Below are positions 16,297-25,049 of a stretch of 64,000 bases of DNA, in pieces. Source of the DNA: Streptomyces violaceoruber (GTDB taxonomy: Bacteria > Actinomycetota > Actinomycetes > Streptomycetales > Streptomycetaceae). The stretch lies in contig NZ_CP137734.1 in assembly GCF_033406955.1 (NCBI RefSeq), forward strand, positions 434,001 through 498,000, read 5' to 3'. Every line of letters begins with the position of its first letter. Within the stretch, counting starts at the first letter, position 1. The translations under genes and the position numbers were made by a program. The notes under the pieces are model-generated. The model was given only the letters and a program-made list of their open reading frames with translations, searched no databases and had not been told where the DNA came from.

Positions 16297-17469
16297 GTGA
16301 GACGCAGCAGACTCAGGCACCTCGGCCTGGCCGGACTCCTCGTGCTCGGCAGCCTCACCGCGGTCGGCACCCTGCCGGCCTCGGCGGCCGACGCCCCCGC
16401 GCACTCCCCCTCCTCCTCCGAGCAGCCGGCCTCCGCCGGTCTGCTGGACGCGATGCAGCGGGACTTCGGCCTCACCCGGGCCGAGGCCGAGGACCGGCTC
16501 GCGGCCGAACGCGAAGCCACCGGCATCGAGACCGCGGCACGCCGGGCGGCCGGAAAGGCCTTCGGCGGTTCGTGGTTCGACGCGGACGCCGGGCGGCTGA
16601 CGGTGGCCGTCACCTCGGACGCGACACCCTCGGCCCTGCGGGCGGTCCGCGCCACCGGCGCGCAGGTCCGCACCGTGGAGCACAGCGCACAGCAGCTCGA
16701 CGCGGCCAAGGCGCGCGTCGACCGTCTCGACGCACCGGCCGGAGTGAGCAGCTGGCGCGCCGACCGGGCCACCAACAAGGTCGTCGTGGACGTGGTCGCG
16801 GGCGAGCGCGCTGACAACGATGTCCAGAGCTTCCTGAAGCAGGCCCGCGCGACCGCGCCGGTCACGGTGCGGACGGTGCCGTCGGCCCCGCAGACCTTCG
16901 CGGCGGGCACCGTCGGCGGTGACCCCTACTACACCGGCAACGTCCGCTGCTCCATCGGCTTCTCGGTGCACGGCGGGTTCGTCACCGCCGGGCACTGCGG
17001 CCGGGCCGGCGCCGGGGTCAGCGGCTGGGACCGCTCCTACATCGGCACCTTCCAGGGCTCGTCCTTCCCCGACAACGACTACGCGTGGGTCAGCGTGGGC
17101 AGCGGCTGGTGGACGGTGCCGGTCGTGCTGGGCTGGGGCACCGTCTCCGACCAGCTCGTGCGCGGCTCGAACGTGGCACCCGTCGGTGCCTCGATCTGCC
17201 GCTCCGGGTCGACCACGCACTGGCACTGCGGCACCGTGCTCGCCCACAACGAGACGGTCAACTACAGCGACGGCTCGGTGGTGCACCAGCTGACCAAGAC
17301 CAGCGTGTGCGCCGAGGGCGGCGACTCCGGCGGCTCCTTCATCAGCGGTGACCAGGCGCAGGGCGTCACCTCGGGCGGCTGGGGCAACTGCTCGAGCGGC
17401 GGGGAGACCTGGTTCCAGCCGGTCAACGAGATCCTCAACCGCTACGGCCTGACCCTGCACACGGCCTGA
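16297..17469 (+). CDS. Secreted S1 family serine protease (streptogrisin/alpha-lytic protease type)
   Basis: 390-aa preproprotein. The signal peptide covers about residues 1-31, followed by an alpha-lytic-type prodomain (about 45-200, with GSWFDADAGRLTVAVT and SSWRADRATNKVVVDV). The mature chymotrypsin-fold domain begins near 205. The triad is visible: His233 in TAGHCG, Asp261 in DNDYAWV and Ser344 in GGDSGGSF. Cys pairs around the His and Ser support disulfides. The size without a C-terminal chitin-binding domain resembles streptogrisin D-like enzymes. GTG 16297 has GAAGGG 8 nt upstream. It should digest extracellular protein. Confidence 0.92.
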   Translation: MRRSRLRHLGLAGLLVLGSLTAVGTLPASAADAPAHSPSSSEQPASAGLLDAMQRDFGLTRAEAEDRLAAEREATGIETAARRAAGKAFGGSWFDADAGRLTVAVTSDATPSALRAVRATGAQVRTVEHSAQQLDAAKARVDRLDAPAGVSSWRADRATNKVVVDVVAGERADNDVQSFLKQARATAPVTVRTVPSAPQTFAAGTVGGDPYYTGNVRCSIGFSVHGGFVTAGHCGRAGAGVSGWDRSYIGTFQGSSFPDNDYAWVSVGSGWWTVPVVLGWGTVSDQLVRGSNVAPVGASICRSGSTTHWHCGTVLAHNETVNYSDGSVVHQLTKTSVCAEGGDSGGSFISGDQAQGVTSGGWGNCSSGGETWFQPVNEILNRYGLTLHTA

Positions 17470-17494
17470 CCGGACGGCGGTGGGGAGGGGCGGG

Positions 17495-17620
17495 CCGGTG
17501 TCCGCGGTCCGTCCCTTCCCGGCCGCCGGTGTCCGCGGTCCGTCCCTTCCCGGCCGCCGGTGGCCGCGGTCCGTCGTCCGTGCGTCTCCGGGCCGCCGGT
17601 GTGTCCGCGGTCCGCCCCTC
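17495..17620. repeat. 31-bp imperfect tandem repeat
   Basis: A unit beginning CCGGTGTCCGCGGTCCGTCC recurs at 17495, 17526 and 17557 (31-bp steps), with a degenerate copy at 17596. It lies just after the protease stop and encodes no convincing protein. Confidence 0.75.
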
Positions 17621-17670
17621 TCCTGACACCTGTGTCCGGGGTTCCGCGGGCCCCCCACGTGCCGGTGGGC

Positions 17671-18114
17671 TCAGACGTCGCCGGGTCCGGTCCCGGGCTC
17701 CGGCACGTCCAGGCCGGTTGCCGTGGTCAGCCGACGGTAGGCGGCCCGCGCGTGGACCAGCCGGGCCAGCGCCGTGCCGACGAGGGCCGCGCCGAGCAGG
17801 CAGGCCAGCCAGAACGCGTCCCGCCGGCCGGTCCAGGTGAGCGTGCCGGCCGGCGGTATGGCGAAGCCGTTGAGGGAGAGCCAGCACAACACGGCCGTTC
17901 CCGGTGCGGCCGTGAACCGGGCGCAGAGGCCGAGCAGGGCCGCCAGCAGGGAGAGGGCGACCAGGGCGAGTCCCGGACGCCCCGCGCCCACGATGCCGTT
18001 GAGCAGCCCGACCAGGAGGAGGGCACCGCCGAACGCGCCCGCCCACACCAGGGGATCCGCGACCGGGCGGGGAACGGGTCTGGCACCGCTGCCCAGAGGC
18101 ACCCACTCGATCAT
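17671..18114 (-). CDS. Hypothetical membrane protein
   Basis: 147 aa with about four hydrophobic helices (PLVWAGAFGGALLLVGLL, LALVALSLLAALLGL, a third around AVLCWLSLNGFAIP, and AFWLACLLGAALVGTALA). The loop GTLTWTGRRD between the last two is polar. The start at ATG 18114 has GGAAGGAG 8 nt upstream. I do not recognise a family with certainty. It follows the antiporter gene on the same strand after about 155 bp. Confidence 0.6.
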   Translation of the reverse strand: MIEWVPLGSGARPVPRPVADPLVWAGAFGGALLLVGLLNGIVGAGRPGLALVALSLLAALLGLCARFTAAPGTAVLCWLSLNGFAIPPAGTLTWTGRRDAFWLACLLGAALVGTALARLVHARAAYRRLTTATGLDVPEPGTGPGDV

Positions 18115-18269
18115 GCTGACGGCTCCTTCCGGTCCCGGACGCGTCCGACCCCGGCGTCGGACAACGACCCTGTGGGCAGATTGTCCCACCGCAAGCCGGG
18201 CCGCCGTGCCGCCCTGAGCGAGGACCGGCCACGCCCGCGGGCCTCGATGCGTGACCCTTCGCGTCCCGG

Positions 18270-19610
18270 CTAGTGCCCCGCCTCCGTGTGCTCCGGGGAG
18301 GACGACGACCCGAACGCGGGAGAGGCCTGGGCCGGTACCGGCACCGGGCCCGGCTCCGGACGGCCGTCGTCTGCGTCTTCCGTCTCCGCGCCGCCGGCCC
18401 CGCCGTCCGCCGCCGCGACCGGTGCCCTCGTCCCCGGCAGGAGTCCGCCGACGGCTCGCAGCGCGGCGGCGAGGACGTGCGCACGTCCCGCGACGATGGG
18501 GCCGAGGACGGCGAGCACGAGCACGTATCCGGCGATGAAGGGAGCGAGCCGGGCGTCGAGTCCGGCGCCCGCGGCCATGGCGGCCAGGATCAGCGCGAAC
18601 TCCCCGCGGGCGACGAGGGTGGTGGCGATCTCCGCGGCCGGTTCGGAACCGTAGTGGTAGACCCGGGCGACGCACAGCCCGGCGACGATGTTCATGACGA
18701 CGGTCAGGGCCGCCGCCGCGGCCACCGGACCGGCGACGGAGGCGAGGTCGCCGGGGTCGATGGCGAGCCCGAAGGCGAAGAAGAAGATGGCCGCGAAGGC
18801 GTCGCGCAGCGGGTGCACCAGTTCGCGGATCCGCGGCCCCGAGGGCGTGCCGGCGAGGATCAGACCGACCATGAAGGCGCCGATGGCGTCGGCGACGCCC
18901 AGGACTTCGGAGACACCGGCGACGAGCACCGCGGCACCGAGGAAGCTGATGACGAGCAGTTCGTTGTCCCGCGTGTGGATCAGTCGCCCCACGAGCCGGG
19001 TGCCGTAGCGGGCCGCGGCCGCCAGTACCAGCAGGAAGCCGAAGGCCTTGCCTGCCTGGAGGGCCGTGTCGGCGACGCCGTGCGCGCCGGAGATCACCGG
19101 TTGCAGGGCGGCCAGGTACAGCGCGAGGAAGATGTCCTCGACGACGATGACACCGAGGATCAGGCGGGTCTCCGGGCGGCCGATCCGGCCCAGGTCGATG
19201 AGGATCTTGGTGACGATCGCGGACGAGGAGATGCCGAGCACACCCGCCAGCACCAGGGCTTCGCGCACCCCCCATCCGAGGACGAACCCGAAGCCGAGTC
19301 CGGCGCCCACGTTCAGGAGCAGGTAGATGCCCCCGGCGGTGAGGAGCCGTTTGCCACCGCTCTTGAGGTCGTCGAGGTGGAACTCCAGCCCGAGGTAGAA
19401 GAGGAGCAGCACCAGTCCGAGTGCGGAGAGCATCTCGAAGTCGTGCGCGTCCTCGACCAGGACGAAGCCCGGTGTGTGAGGGCCGAGCAGGATGCCGGCG
19501 AGCATGAACAGAGGGATCGTCGGAAGTCCGATCCTCCCGCCGAGGCGGGCGAGGAACGCGGCGGCGACGAAGGCGCCGCCCATGGCGAGCAGGGTGTCAG
19601 CGTGTCCCAC
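18270..19610 (-). CDS. CPA2 family cation:proton antiporter (KefB/NapA-like)
   Basis: 446 aa with 12-13 membrane helices. The motifs LPTIPLFMLAGILLGPHTPG, LGISSSAIVTKIL and GVIVVEDIFLALYL belong to monovalent cation/proton antiporter-2 proteins. FMVGLILAG and LVARGEFALILA are the conserved helices near the transport site. The C-terminal 60 residues are acidic and Pro-rich and contain no TrkA-N domain, unlike KefB/C. Proposed role: K+ or Na+/H+ exchange for pH or salt homeostasis. GTG start at 19610. Confidence 0.85.
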   Translation of the reverse strand: MGHADTLLAMGGAFVAAAFLARLGGRIGLPTIPLFMLAGILLGPHTPGFVLVEDAHDFEMLSALGLVLLLFYLGLEFHLDDLKSGGKRLLTAGGIYLLLNVGAGLGFGFVLGWGVREALVLAGVLGISSSAIVTKILIDLGRIGRPETRLILGVIVVEDIFLALYLAALQPVISGAHGVADTALQAGKAFGFLLVLAAAARYGTRLVGRLIHTRDNELLVISFLGAAVLVAGVSEVLGVADAIGAFMVGLILAGTPSGPRIRELVHPLRDAFAAIFFFAFGLAIDPGDLASVAGPVAAAAALTVVMNIVAGLCVARVYHYGSEPAAEIATTLVARGEFALILAAMAAGAGLDARLAPFIAGYVLVLAVLGPIVAGRAHVLAAALRAVGGLLPGTRAPVAAADGGAGGAETEDADDGRPEPGPVPVPAQASPAFGSSSSPEHTEAGH

Positions 19611-20298
19611 GGGTCACCGCCTTCGACCGCGCGGAGGTTCGGGAGGGCTTCACTAGACGGGGATGGATGCGGGTTCTCCTTCTTCGGGGATGCGTCATCG
19701 GACGAGCGGACGAGCGGACGAGCGGACGGACCAGCAGGCGGCCGGGCGGGGAGCCGGACCGACGGCCGAACGGGCAGACAGACATACGGGCATACGGGCA
19801 TACGGGCATACCGACACCGGGGCATGCGGGCGGGCACGCCGCCCGGGGCATCCGCGCCGCGACACCGCCCCCGGCACCCGGGTGCGCACCGCAGATCCGG
19901 AACGGACCACGCGGCAACGCCCCTGAACGGGCGGCACCAGCCGCCGGCCCACGCCCTCCCCCGGCACCCGCAAGGACCGCCGGGGCGCGACGCCGGTCCA
20001 CGGTCACACGCCGGGCCACCGCGCGGCCATCGGGGACGACACCCAAATGGTCCGGCGGCCGACACCCATCGCGCCCGCGGGGGAGGCCGCTCGGCGGCCC
20101 GAGGAGGATGCGCCGCGGCCGACTCGGGGATCCCGGCCGCGGCGCCTCCTGCCGCCCCGGGTGCGGGAGGACGACGCGCGCCGGGGCATGACCGGCGACT
20201 TCCCCGGCTCCCCGTCACGACACTGCACCAACCGAGTGATCGTCAGGGACCGCGCTCCCGCTCCGGGTTCCCGCCGACGATCACGCCGCCCCGGGAAC
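19611..20298. other. Gene-poor segment with short tandem repeats
   Basis: About 690 bp with no convincing coding sequence. It contains an 8-bp GACGAGCG run (19701-19730) and a CATACGGG run (19783-19810, three units plus a partial). The short open frames here have no ribosome binding sites or recognisable products. Confidence 0.6.
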
Positions 20299-20337
20299 GC
20301 CGTCCGCCCCGCCGCGGGATGCGGCGGGGCGGACGGC
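20299..20337 (-). terminator. Strong hairpin terminator of the 64-aa gene
   Basis: A perfect 17-bp stem (20299-20315 with 20321-20337) closes a GGGAT loop. It lies 14 bp beyond the stop codon of the minus-strand gene at 20352. Confidence 0.7.
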
Positions 20338-20351
20338 TTGCGGACGGTCCG

Positions 20352-20546
20352 TCAGCACGGTGTGGTTGCCATCAACTTCTCGAACGAAGCCATGCAGTCC
20401 GGGCAGTGACGCGCCCGTTCACCGTCGGATGCCTCTATACGTTCACGGAGCTGCTGTCCGCAGAGTGTGGCCGCGGCCTGTTTGGACAGTACGTGCCACA
20501 CCAACGCTCCGCCCGCCTTCTCCGGGCCCACGCACATTTCGTACAT
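20352..20546 (-). CDS. Small CxxC protein of unknown function
   Basis: 64 aa, starting MYEMCVGPEKAGGALVWHVL. The ATG at 20546 has GGGAGG 6 nt upstream and the gene ends just before a strong hairpin, which supports a genuine small gene. It has a Cys in the middle (TLCGQQL) and HCPDC near the end, together a possible zinc-binding set. The composition is less GC-driven (Lys, Glu, Met) than random shadow frames. The frame continues upstream to 20732 but without support. Confidence 0.55.
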   Translation of the reverse strand: MYEMCVGPEKAGGALVWHVLSKQAAATLCGQQLRERIEASDGERARHCPDCMASFEKLMATTPC

Positions 20547-20750
20547 GATCGGCCTCCCAGCCTGGACGCCGCTGACACACTCCAGGAGACACCGGTTCGG
20601 CCGCGACCAGTAGCGTTCGGGGTCCATTCGGGTGACGGCCACTTCGGCCGCCCGAGGCGGACGCACACCCGCAGGGCTGCAAACGATCAGCCAACCGGCC
20701 CTGCACGGGTGGCCGTGTGACGCGCCGTCCACGCGTCCTCTGACGCCTGG

Positions 20751-21385
20751 TCAGGACGCGCGCACGCCGGTGACGACGAAGCCGCTGCGGGGTCGGGTGG
20801 GGATGCGGCGCAGCGGGATGCGCAGCTCCTGCGCGGGGACCGTGCAGTCCGGGCGCGCCAACCGCACCGCCAGGGACTCCAGGGAGGCCGACGGTGACGC
20901 GCTCGCCGGGCAGCGGTGACCGGCCGCGGGGGCGCCGCCGCCCTGCGGGACCAGTTCGTCGGGGCGGGTGGCCGGTGCAGGAACCGCTCCGGCCGGAAGG
21001 CGTACGGTCGCCCCACAGTTCCTCGTCGTTCTGCCCGTAGCCGTCGCGCAGCGGGATCCCGCCCGCCGGGACGGACTCGCCGTGCCTGGTCGGCTCCGTC
21101 GCGGTCCGGCCGCCGAGGAACGGGGCGAACGGGTAGAAGCGGCGGACCTTGCCCGAACAGGGTGTCCAGCACGGGTGCCGGGACGGCGCCGTGGCGGTGG
21201 ACGTGCGACTCCTCGTAGAAGAAGCGCACGGCTTCCGGTCCCCGCACGGCCGGCGCGGGCCTGCCGAGCAGCCGGGTGCGCGGCACGGAGCCGGTGCCGT
21301 CGCGCATGCGGTTCGGCAGCCAGACGTACCCCTCGACGAGCAGTGCCGGGGTGCGGTCCATCGGCGGGCGGTGGTGAGCGTCCAC
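20751..21385 (-). pseudogene. CYP152-type cytochrome P450 (fatty-acid peroxygenase) pseudogene
   Basis: Fragments of a CYP152-like P450 appear in order but in different frames. The N-terminus (RTPALLVEGYVWLPNR, then GPEAVRFFYEE and LDTLFGQG) occupies about 21385-21146. The next piece VRRFYPFAPFLGG, GYGQNDEELWGD is in another frame, PYAFRPERFL returns to the first frame, and the last piece has LVPQGGG, the heme-Cys loop GHRCP and LRIPLRRIPTRPRSGFV. About 200 residues (including the I-helix) between LFGQG and VRRFYP are deleted. It cannot encode a working enzyme. Confidence 0.8.
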
Positions 21386-21825
21386 GGCGGGGTGGATGCC
21401 CCGGCGCCGCGGACGGACACCCGGGCCGCCCGTGGGAGGTCTCCGGGTCGCGGGCCGCCCTGAGAGTGGTCAGGGACACCGGCGTCCCGGTCGTCACCGA
21501 CGCTTCGCCCCGTCACCGCGCCGGCCGCGCCGGGTGGCGGGGACCCGGCGCCGACCGGCGTCTGCGTCCGGGGGGCGGACGTCCGCCTCCGCCGGGAGCC
21601 CGCCACCGACTCCGACGTGCTCGCGGTGCGCTCCGCCTACTGGCTGGACGCCGTCTGCCGGAAGCGGGGCAGTACGTGAACGACCCGGCCGTCGGCGGCA
21701 AACGACCGGTGGACTGCCGTGCGGGAGTGCTCGGTCAGCGACGTCGCCCGGGTGAACAGCCTCCGGCCGAGGGACGGCGAGAGGATCGCCGGCGTTCCCG
21801 ACCGCCGAGGGGCGCCTCGTCCTCC
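21386..21825. other. Intergenic, no gene supported
   Basis: About 440 bp between the P450 remnant and the SRPBCC gene. Frames here are short, change strand preference and have no recognisable product. It may be decayed sequence from the same event. Confidence 0.4.
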
Positions 21826-22239
21826 TCAGCCGGCCGCGTTGTCGGTGCGCAGCCTCACCTGTTCCTCCAGCCGCCGCAGGCTGCCGTCGAGGGCCTCGGC
21901 GACCGTCCGCCGGCCCGGGTCGTGGGTGTCGTCGAAGAACGACAGGTGCACCGTGACCTCGCTGGCCCCGCTGTCGAGCCCGGCGACCTGCAGCCAGCCG
22001 GCGTAGCTGCCCTGTTCGCGGGTGCCCCACTCGAGCCGCAGCTGCTCGGGCCGGGCGCTCAGCAGCGCCGAGGTGTCCTGGTCGGTGCGGTCCTCGTGCA
22101 CGGTGACGGCGGGCGGTTCCTCCGGCTCCACGTGCAGGTCCCGGGGCAGCCAGGTCGCCAGCTGTCCCACGTTCGCGGCCTGGTCGAAGACCTGCTCGGG
22201 CTGGGCGGGCATGGTGCGGGAACGCTCGTACTCGGTCAT
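21826..22239 (-). CDS. SRPBCC family protein
   Basis: 137 aa starting MTEYERSRTMPAQPEQVFDQA at ATG 22239, with GAGGAG upstream. The N-terminal strand plus VFDQAANVGQLATWLP helix and the SEVTVHLSFFDD strand fit a short START-like (SRPBCC) fold. The C-terminal helix GSLRRLEEQVRL is typical. Ligand and partner unknown. It is divergent from the PP2C phosphatase gene, with which it shares about 170 bp of upstream DNA. Confidence 0.7.
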   Translation of the reverse strand: MTEYERSRTMPAQPEQVFDQAANVGQLATWLPRDLHVEPEEPPAVTVHEDRTDQDTSALLSARPEQLRLEWGTREQGSYAGWLQVAGLDSGASEVTVHLSFFDDTHDPGRRTVAEALDGSLRRLEEQVRLRTDNAAG

Positions 22240-22406
22240 GCGGCACCACTCCTCGGCGCTCGGGGTCGTACGAGGTGACGCGTGCCCCTTCCGGCGGGAC
22301 CGAAGCGCCACCCGGTCGGACGGCACGACGGGCGGGGTGGGACGGGCGGTGCCAGGCTGCGGGGCATCGTTCCCGCCGCGGCGGGCTCTCGACGGGAGGA
22401 GACGAG

Positions 22407-23588
22407 GTGTCCACGTCGGACTCGGACGACGCCGGGCTGCGCAGCTTCCTCGCCGATCCGGCCCACCTCACCCTGGACCTGCGCACCGCCACCGCCCGGT
22501 GCGTCAAGGCCCTGGGACTGCGGCACGCCGTCGTCTACCTCGTCGACCTCCAGCAGCGCCACCTGGTGCCCCAGACGGCCGTGGCCCCGTCGGTGCCGGT
22601 CGACGGTTCGCCGGCGGGGTGGGCGTACCGCACCCAGTCGCTGCGGGTGGAGGAGTCCGGAACGGGCGGCGGCATCACCGCCTGGTTCCCGCTGCTGGAC
22701 GGCGCGGAGCGGCTCGGCGTGCTGGCCCTGTGCGAGACGGCCCTCACCGCCTCCTCGCTGACCCGCGGCCGGGCGCTCGCCTCGCTGCTCGCCATGGTGA
22801 TCACGTCCAAGCGGCTCTACGAGGACTCCTTCGTACGGCGCACCCGCACCGAGCGCATGACGCTGCCCGCCGAGATGCTCCGCGCCCTGCTGCCACCGCG
22901 CACCATCGGCAACGGCAACGTCGTGTCGACGGCCGTGCTGGAACCCGCCTACGAGATCGGCGGCGACGCCTTCGACCACGCGCTGACGGAGACCACGCTG
23001 CACGTGGCCGTCCTGGACGCGATGGGACACGACCTGGCCTCCGGACTGACCACTACGGTCTCGCTGGCGGCCTGCCGCAACGCCCGGCGCACCGGCGCGG
23101 ACCTGCCCGAGCTGGTGCGCAGCGTGGACGAGGCGCTGTCCAGCTGGCTCCCGGACAAGTTCTGCACCTCGGTCATCGCGCAGCTCGACCTGGTCACCGG
23201 CGTGCTGCGCTGGGCCAACTGCGGTCACCCCGCGCCCATTCTGATCCGCGACCAGCGGCTGGTCATCGACGCGATGGAGCGCGACGCCGACCCGCCCATG
23301 GGCATGCCGTCCCTGCTCAGCCCGCACGCGCGCCGGACGCACGAGATCTCGCTGGAGCCCGGGGACCGGGTGCTGATGTACACCGACGGTGTCGTGGAGG
23401 CCCGGACCCGGGAGGCCAAGCTGCTGGGCCTCGAACGCTTCGCCGACTACGTCATCCGGGCCACGGCCGGGGGTGAGCTGGCGCCGGAGTCCTTGCGCCG
23501 GCTGATCCACTCCATCCTGGCCATGCAGGAGGGGCGGCTGCGGGACGACGCGACGCTGCTGATGTTCGAGTGGCGACCGCCATCGTGA
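22407..23588 (+). CDS. GAF domain / SpoIIE-type PP2C serine phosphatase
   Basis: 393 aa. Residues about 20-150 resemble a GAF-type sensor (LRTATARCVKALGLRHAVVYLVD). Residues about 170-390 are a SpoIIE/RsbU PP2C catalytic domain with YEIGGDAFDH, AVLDAMGHDLASGL, ANCGHPAPILI, MYTDGVVEAR and LRDDATLLMFEW. The Asp residues in GGDAF, LDAMGH and RDDAT are metal ligands. Such enzymes dephosphorylate anti-anti-sigma (STAS) proteins in partner-switching pathways. GTG 22407 has GGGAGGA 6 nt upstream. The cognate STAS protein is not in the window. Confidence 0.88.
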   Translation: MSTSDSDDAGLRSFLADPAHLTLDLRTATARCVKALGLRHAVVYLVDLQQRHLVPQTAVAPSVPVDGSPAGWAYRTQSLRVEESGTGGGITAWFPLLDGAERLGVLALCETALTASSLTRGRALASLLAMVITSKRLYEDSFVRRTRTERMTLPAEMLRALLPPRTIGNGNVVSTAVLEPAYEIGGDAFDHALTETTLHVAVLDAMGHDLASGLTTTVSLAACRNARRTGADLPELVRSVDEALSSWLPDKFCTSVIAQLDLVTGVLRWANCGHPAPILIRDQRLVIDAMERDADPPMGMPSLLSPHARRTHEISLEPGDRVLMYTDGVVEARTREAKLLGLERFADYVIRATAGGELAPESLRRLIHSILAMQEGRLRDDATLLMFEWRPPS

Positions 23589-23625
23589 GGCGGCACAGAC
23601 GGCACCGGCGGCACCGGTGTCCGCC

Positions 23626-23937
23626 TCACACGGCGTGCCCGCGGGCGCGCAGCCAGGCGTGCACGGTGTCCTTGTCCGCCGGGGTGATCCGCACGGGGCC
23701 CGCAACGTAGGGGCCCTCGTCCTCGGTGAAGCCGGTGTCCGTGACCCTGGCGGTGACCCAGGTGGCCAGGTCCTGGGCGGACCGGTCGGACAGCGCGTCC
23801 CGTTCCCATCCGTCCCGGGCCTCGCCGGCGGCCTCGGGATCGTGCCGCTCGGTCTCGGCCAGCCAGGCCGCCACCAGCCGTTCTACGGTCCGGCGGTCGG
23901 CGGAGCCGGTCCGCTGTCGCATCCGCTCGTCGCTCAT
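23626..23937 (-). CDS. Hypothetical protein
   Basis: 103 aa, Asp/Glu/Arg-rich and soluble. It starts MSDERMRQRTGSADRRTVERL and ends KDTVHAWLRARGHAV. The pattern suggests an alpha-helical domain with ADRRTVERLVAAWLAE as the first helix. I do not recognise the family. The gene is convergent with the PP2C gene and divergent from the nucleotidyltransferase operon. Confidence 0.55.
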   Translation of the reverse strand: MSDERMRQRTGSADRRTVERLVAAWLAETERHDPEAAGEARDGWERDALSDRSAQDLATWVTARVTDTGFTEDEGPYVAGPVRITPADKDTVHAWLRARGHAV

Positions 23938-24084
23938 GCCGGCCGAGTGCCCGCGATCCCCGCGCGCCTCACACCGGCACCTGCCGCGGTGTCGTCGGTA
24001 CGGCGCCGGGTACCCGCCCGGCGAGAAGGGGAGGGCCGGTCCGGTCCGTTCCGTCGACGGCGACAGCCCGGGAAGGGGACAACG

Positions 24085-24795
24085 ATGAGGCAGCCCGCAG
24101 ACGATCAGGCAACCGGCCGACGGGCCGGCGTCTCCGAGCTGCGCCCGGCCGACGGGGACCGCGGCCCCGCACCCCGCCGTGAGGCACCCCACGAGGATCT
24201 CCCGCTCGACCGCAACCAGGCGATCCTCCAGGCCGCCAAGCAGGTGGGCTCGACCCTGAAGAAGGCGGAGCACCCGTTCGCGCTGGCCGGCAGTGTCGCC
24301 GTGTACGCGCACGGCGGCACCCAGAACCTTCAGCACGACGTCGACTTCTGCATCCGTCCCGAGGACGCCGACGCCGTCGCCGCGACGCTGCGGGAGGCGG
24401 GGCTGACGGTGTACACGCCGCCCGAGGACTGGCTGCTCAAGGCGGACTGCCTGGGGCAGCAGGTCGACCTGATCTTCGAGCTGGCGCACGAGCCGGTCAC
24501 GACGGCTCTGCTGGACCGGGCCCGGGATCTGTCGGTCGACTCGGTCCTGATGCCGGTCCTGTCGCCGACCGACCTGCTGCGCGGTCTGCTGGCCGCCTTC
24601 TCGGAGCACCACTGCGACTTCGGTGCGGTACTGCCGATCGCCCGCACCCTGCGCGAGAAGATCGACTGGGCGGCACTGCGGCGCGACTGCGGCGACGATC
24701 CGATGCCCGCCGCGTTCTTCTTCGTTCTCGAACGGCTGGAGATCATCCCTCCGGCCGGTCCGCCGGCCACCGCCTCGAAGGAGGACCAGCGATGA
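24085..24795 (+). CDS. Nucleotidyltransferase superfamily protein
   Basis: 236 aa. After a 45-residue polar N-terminus it has AGSVAVYAHGG followed by HDVDFCI, the GS...DxD core of the polymerase-beta-like nucleotidyltransferase fold. A third acidic residue is likely in QVDLIFEL. The architecture resembles AbiEii-type or aminoglycoside-type NTases, but the substrate is unknown. ATG 24085 follows GGAAGGGG. The stop overlaps the BON gene start (ATGA), so this is the first gene of a three-gene coupled operon. Confidence 0.75.
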   Translation: MRQPADDQATGRRAGVSELRPADGDRGPAPRREAPHEDLPLDRNQAILQAAKQVGSTLKKAEHPFALAGSVAVYAHGGTQNLQHDVDFCIRPEDADAVAATLREAGLTVYTPPEDWLLKADCLGQQVDLIFELAHEPVTTALLDRARDLSVDSVLMPVLSPTDLLRGLLAAFSEHHCDFGAVLPIARTLREKIDWAALRRDCGDDPMPAAFFFVLERLEIIPPAGPPATASKEDQR

Positions 24796-25049
24796 GCGAC
24801 CCAGGCGTCCAGAACGTCGAATACCGGGTGGCGCACCTCCAGGACCGGCTCGCCGCGGAGGAACTGGGTGAGCTCGGCGTACGTGCCGAGGTCCGGGCCG
24901 GGGCGGTCGCGCTGACCGGCACGGTGCCCTCGGCGCAGTGCCGCGAGACCGTGCTGCGCCTGGCCCGTGAGGAGCTGGCCGGGCTGACCGTGCACGCCGA
25001 CGTCGTGGTGGCTCGGACCACCCGCCCCGACCAGGCGGAGGAGCTGTGA
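24792..25049 (+). CDS. BON domain protein
   Basis: 85 aa, almost entirely one BON domain. It shows VEYRVAHLQDRLAAEELGELGVRAEVRAGAVALTG as the helix and first strands, then PSAQCRETVLRLAREELAGLTVHADVVV. BON domains usually bind phospholipid or mediate periplasmic/membrane contacts, but there is no signal peptide, so it should be cytosolic. The start overlaps the NTase stop by 4 bp and its own stop overlaps the next start (GTGA). GAAGGAGG precedes it. Confidence 0.8.
   Translation: MSDPGVQNVEYRVAHLQDRLAAEELGELGVRAEVRAGAVALTGTVPSAQCRETVLRLAREELAGLTVHADVVVARTTRPDQAEEL

Noticed and set aside
19611..20298. Short frames in the repeat region as genes
   Set aside because: They depend on 8-bp repeats, have no ribosome binding sites and no plausible product.
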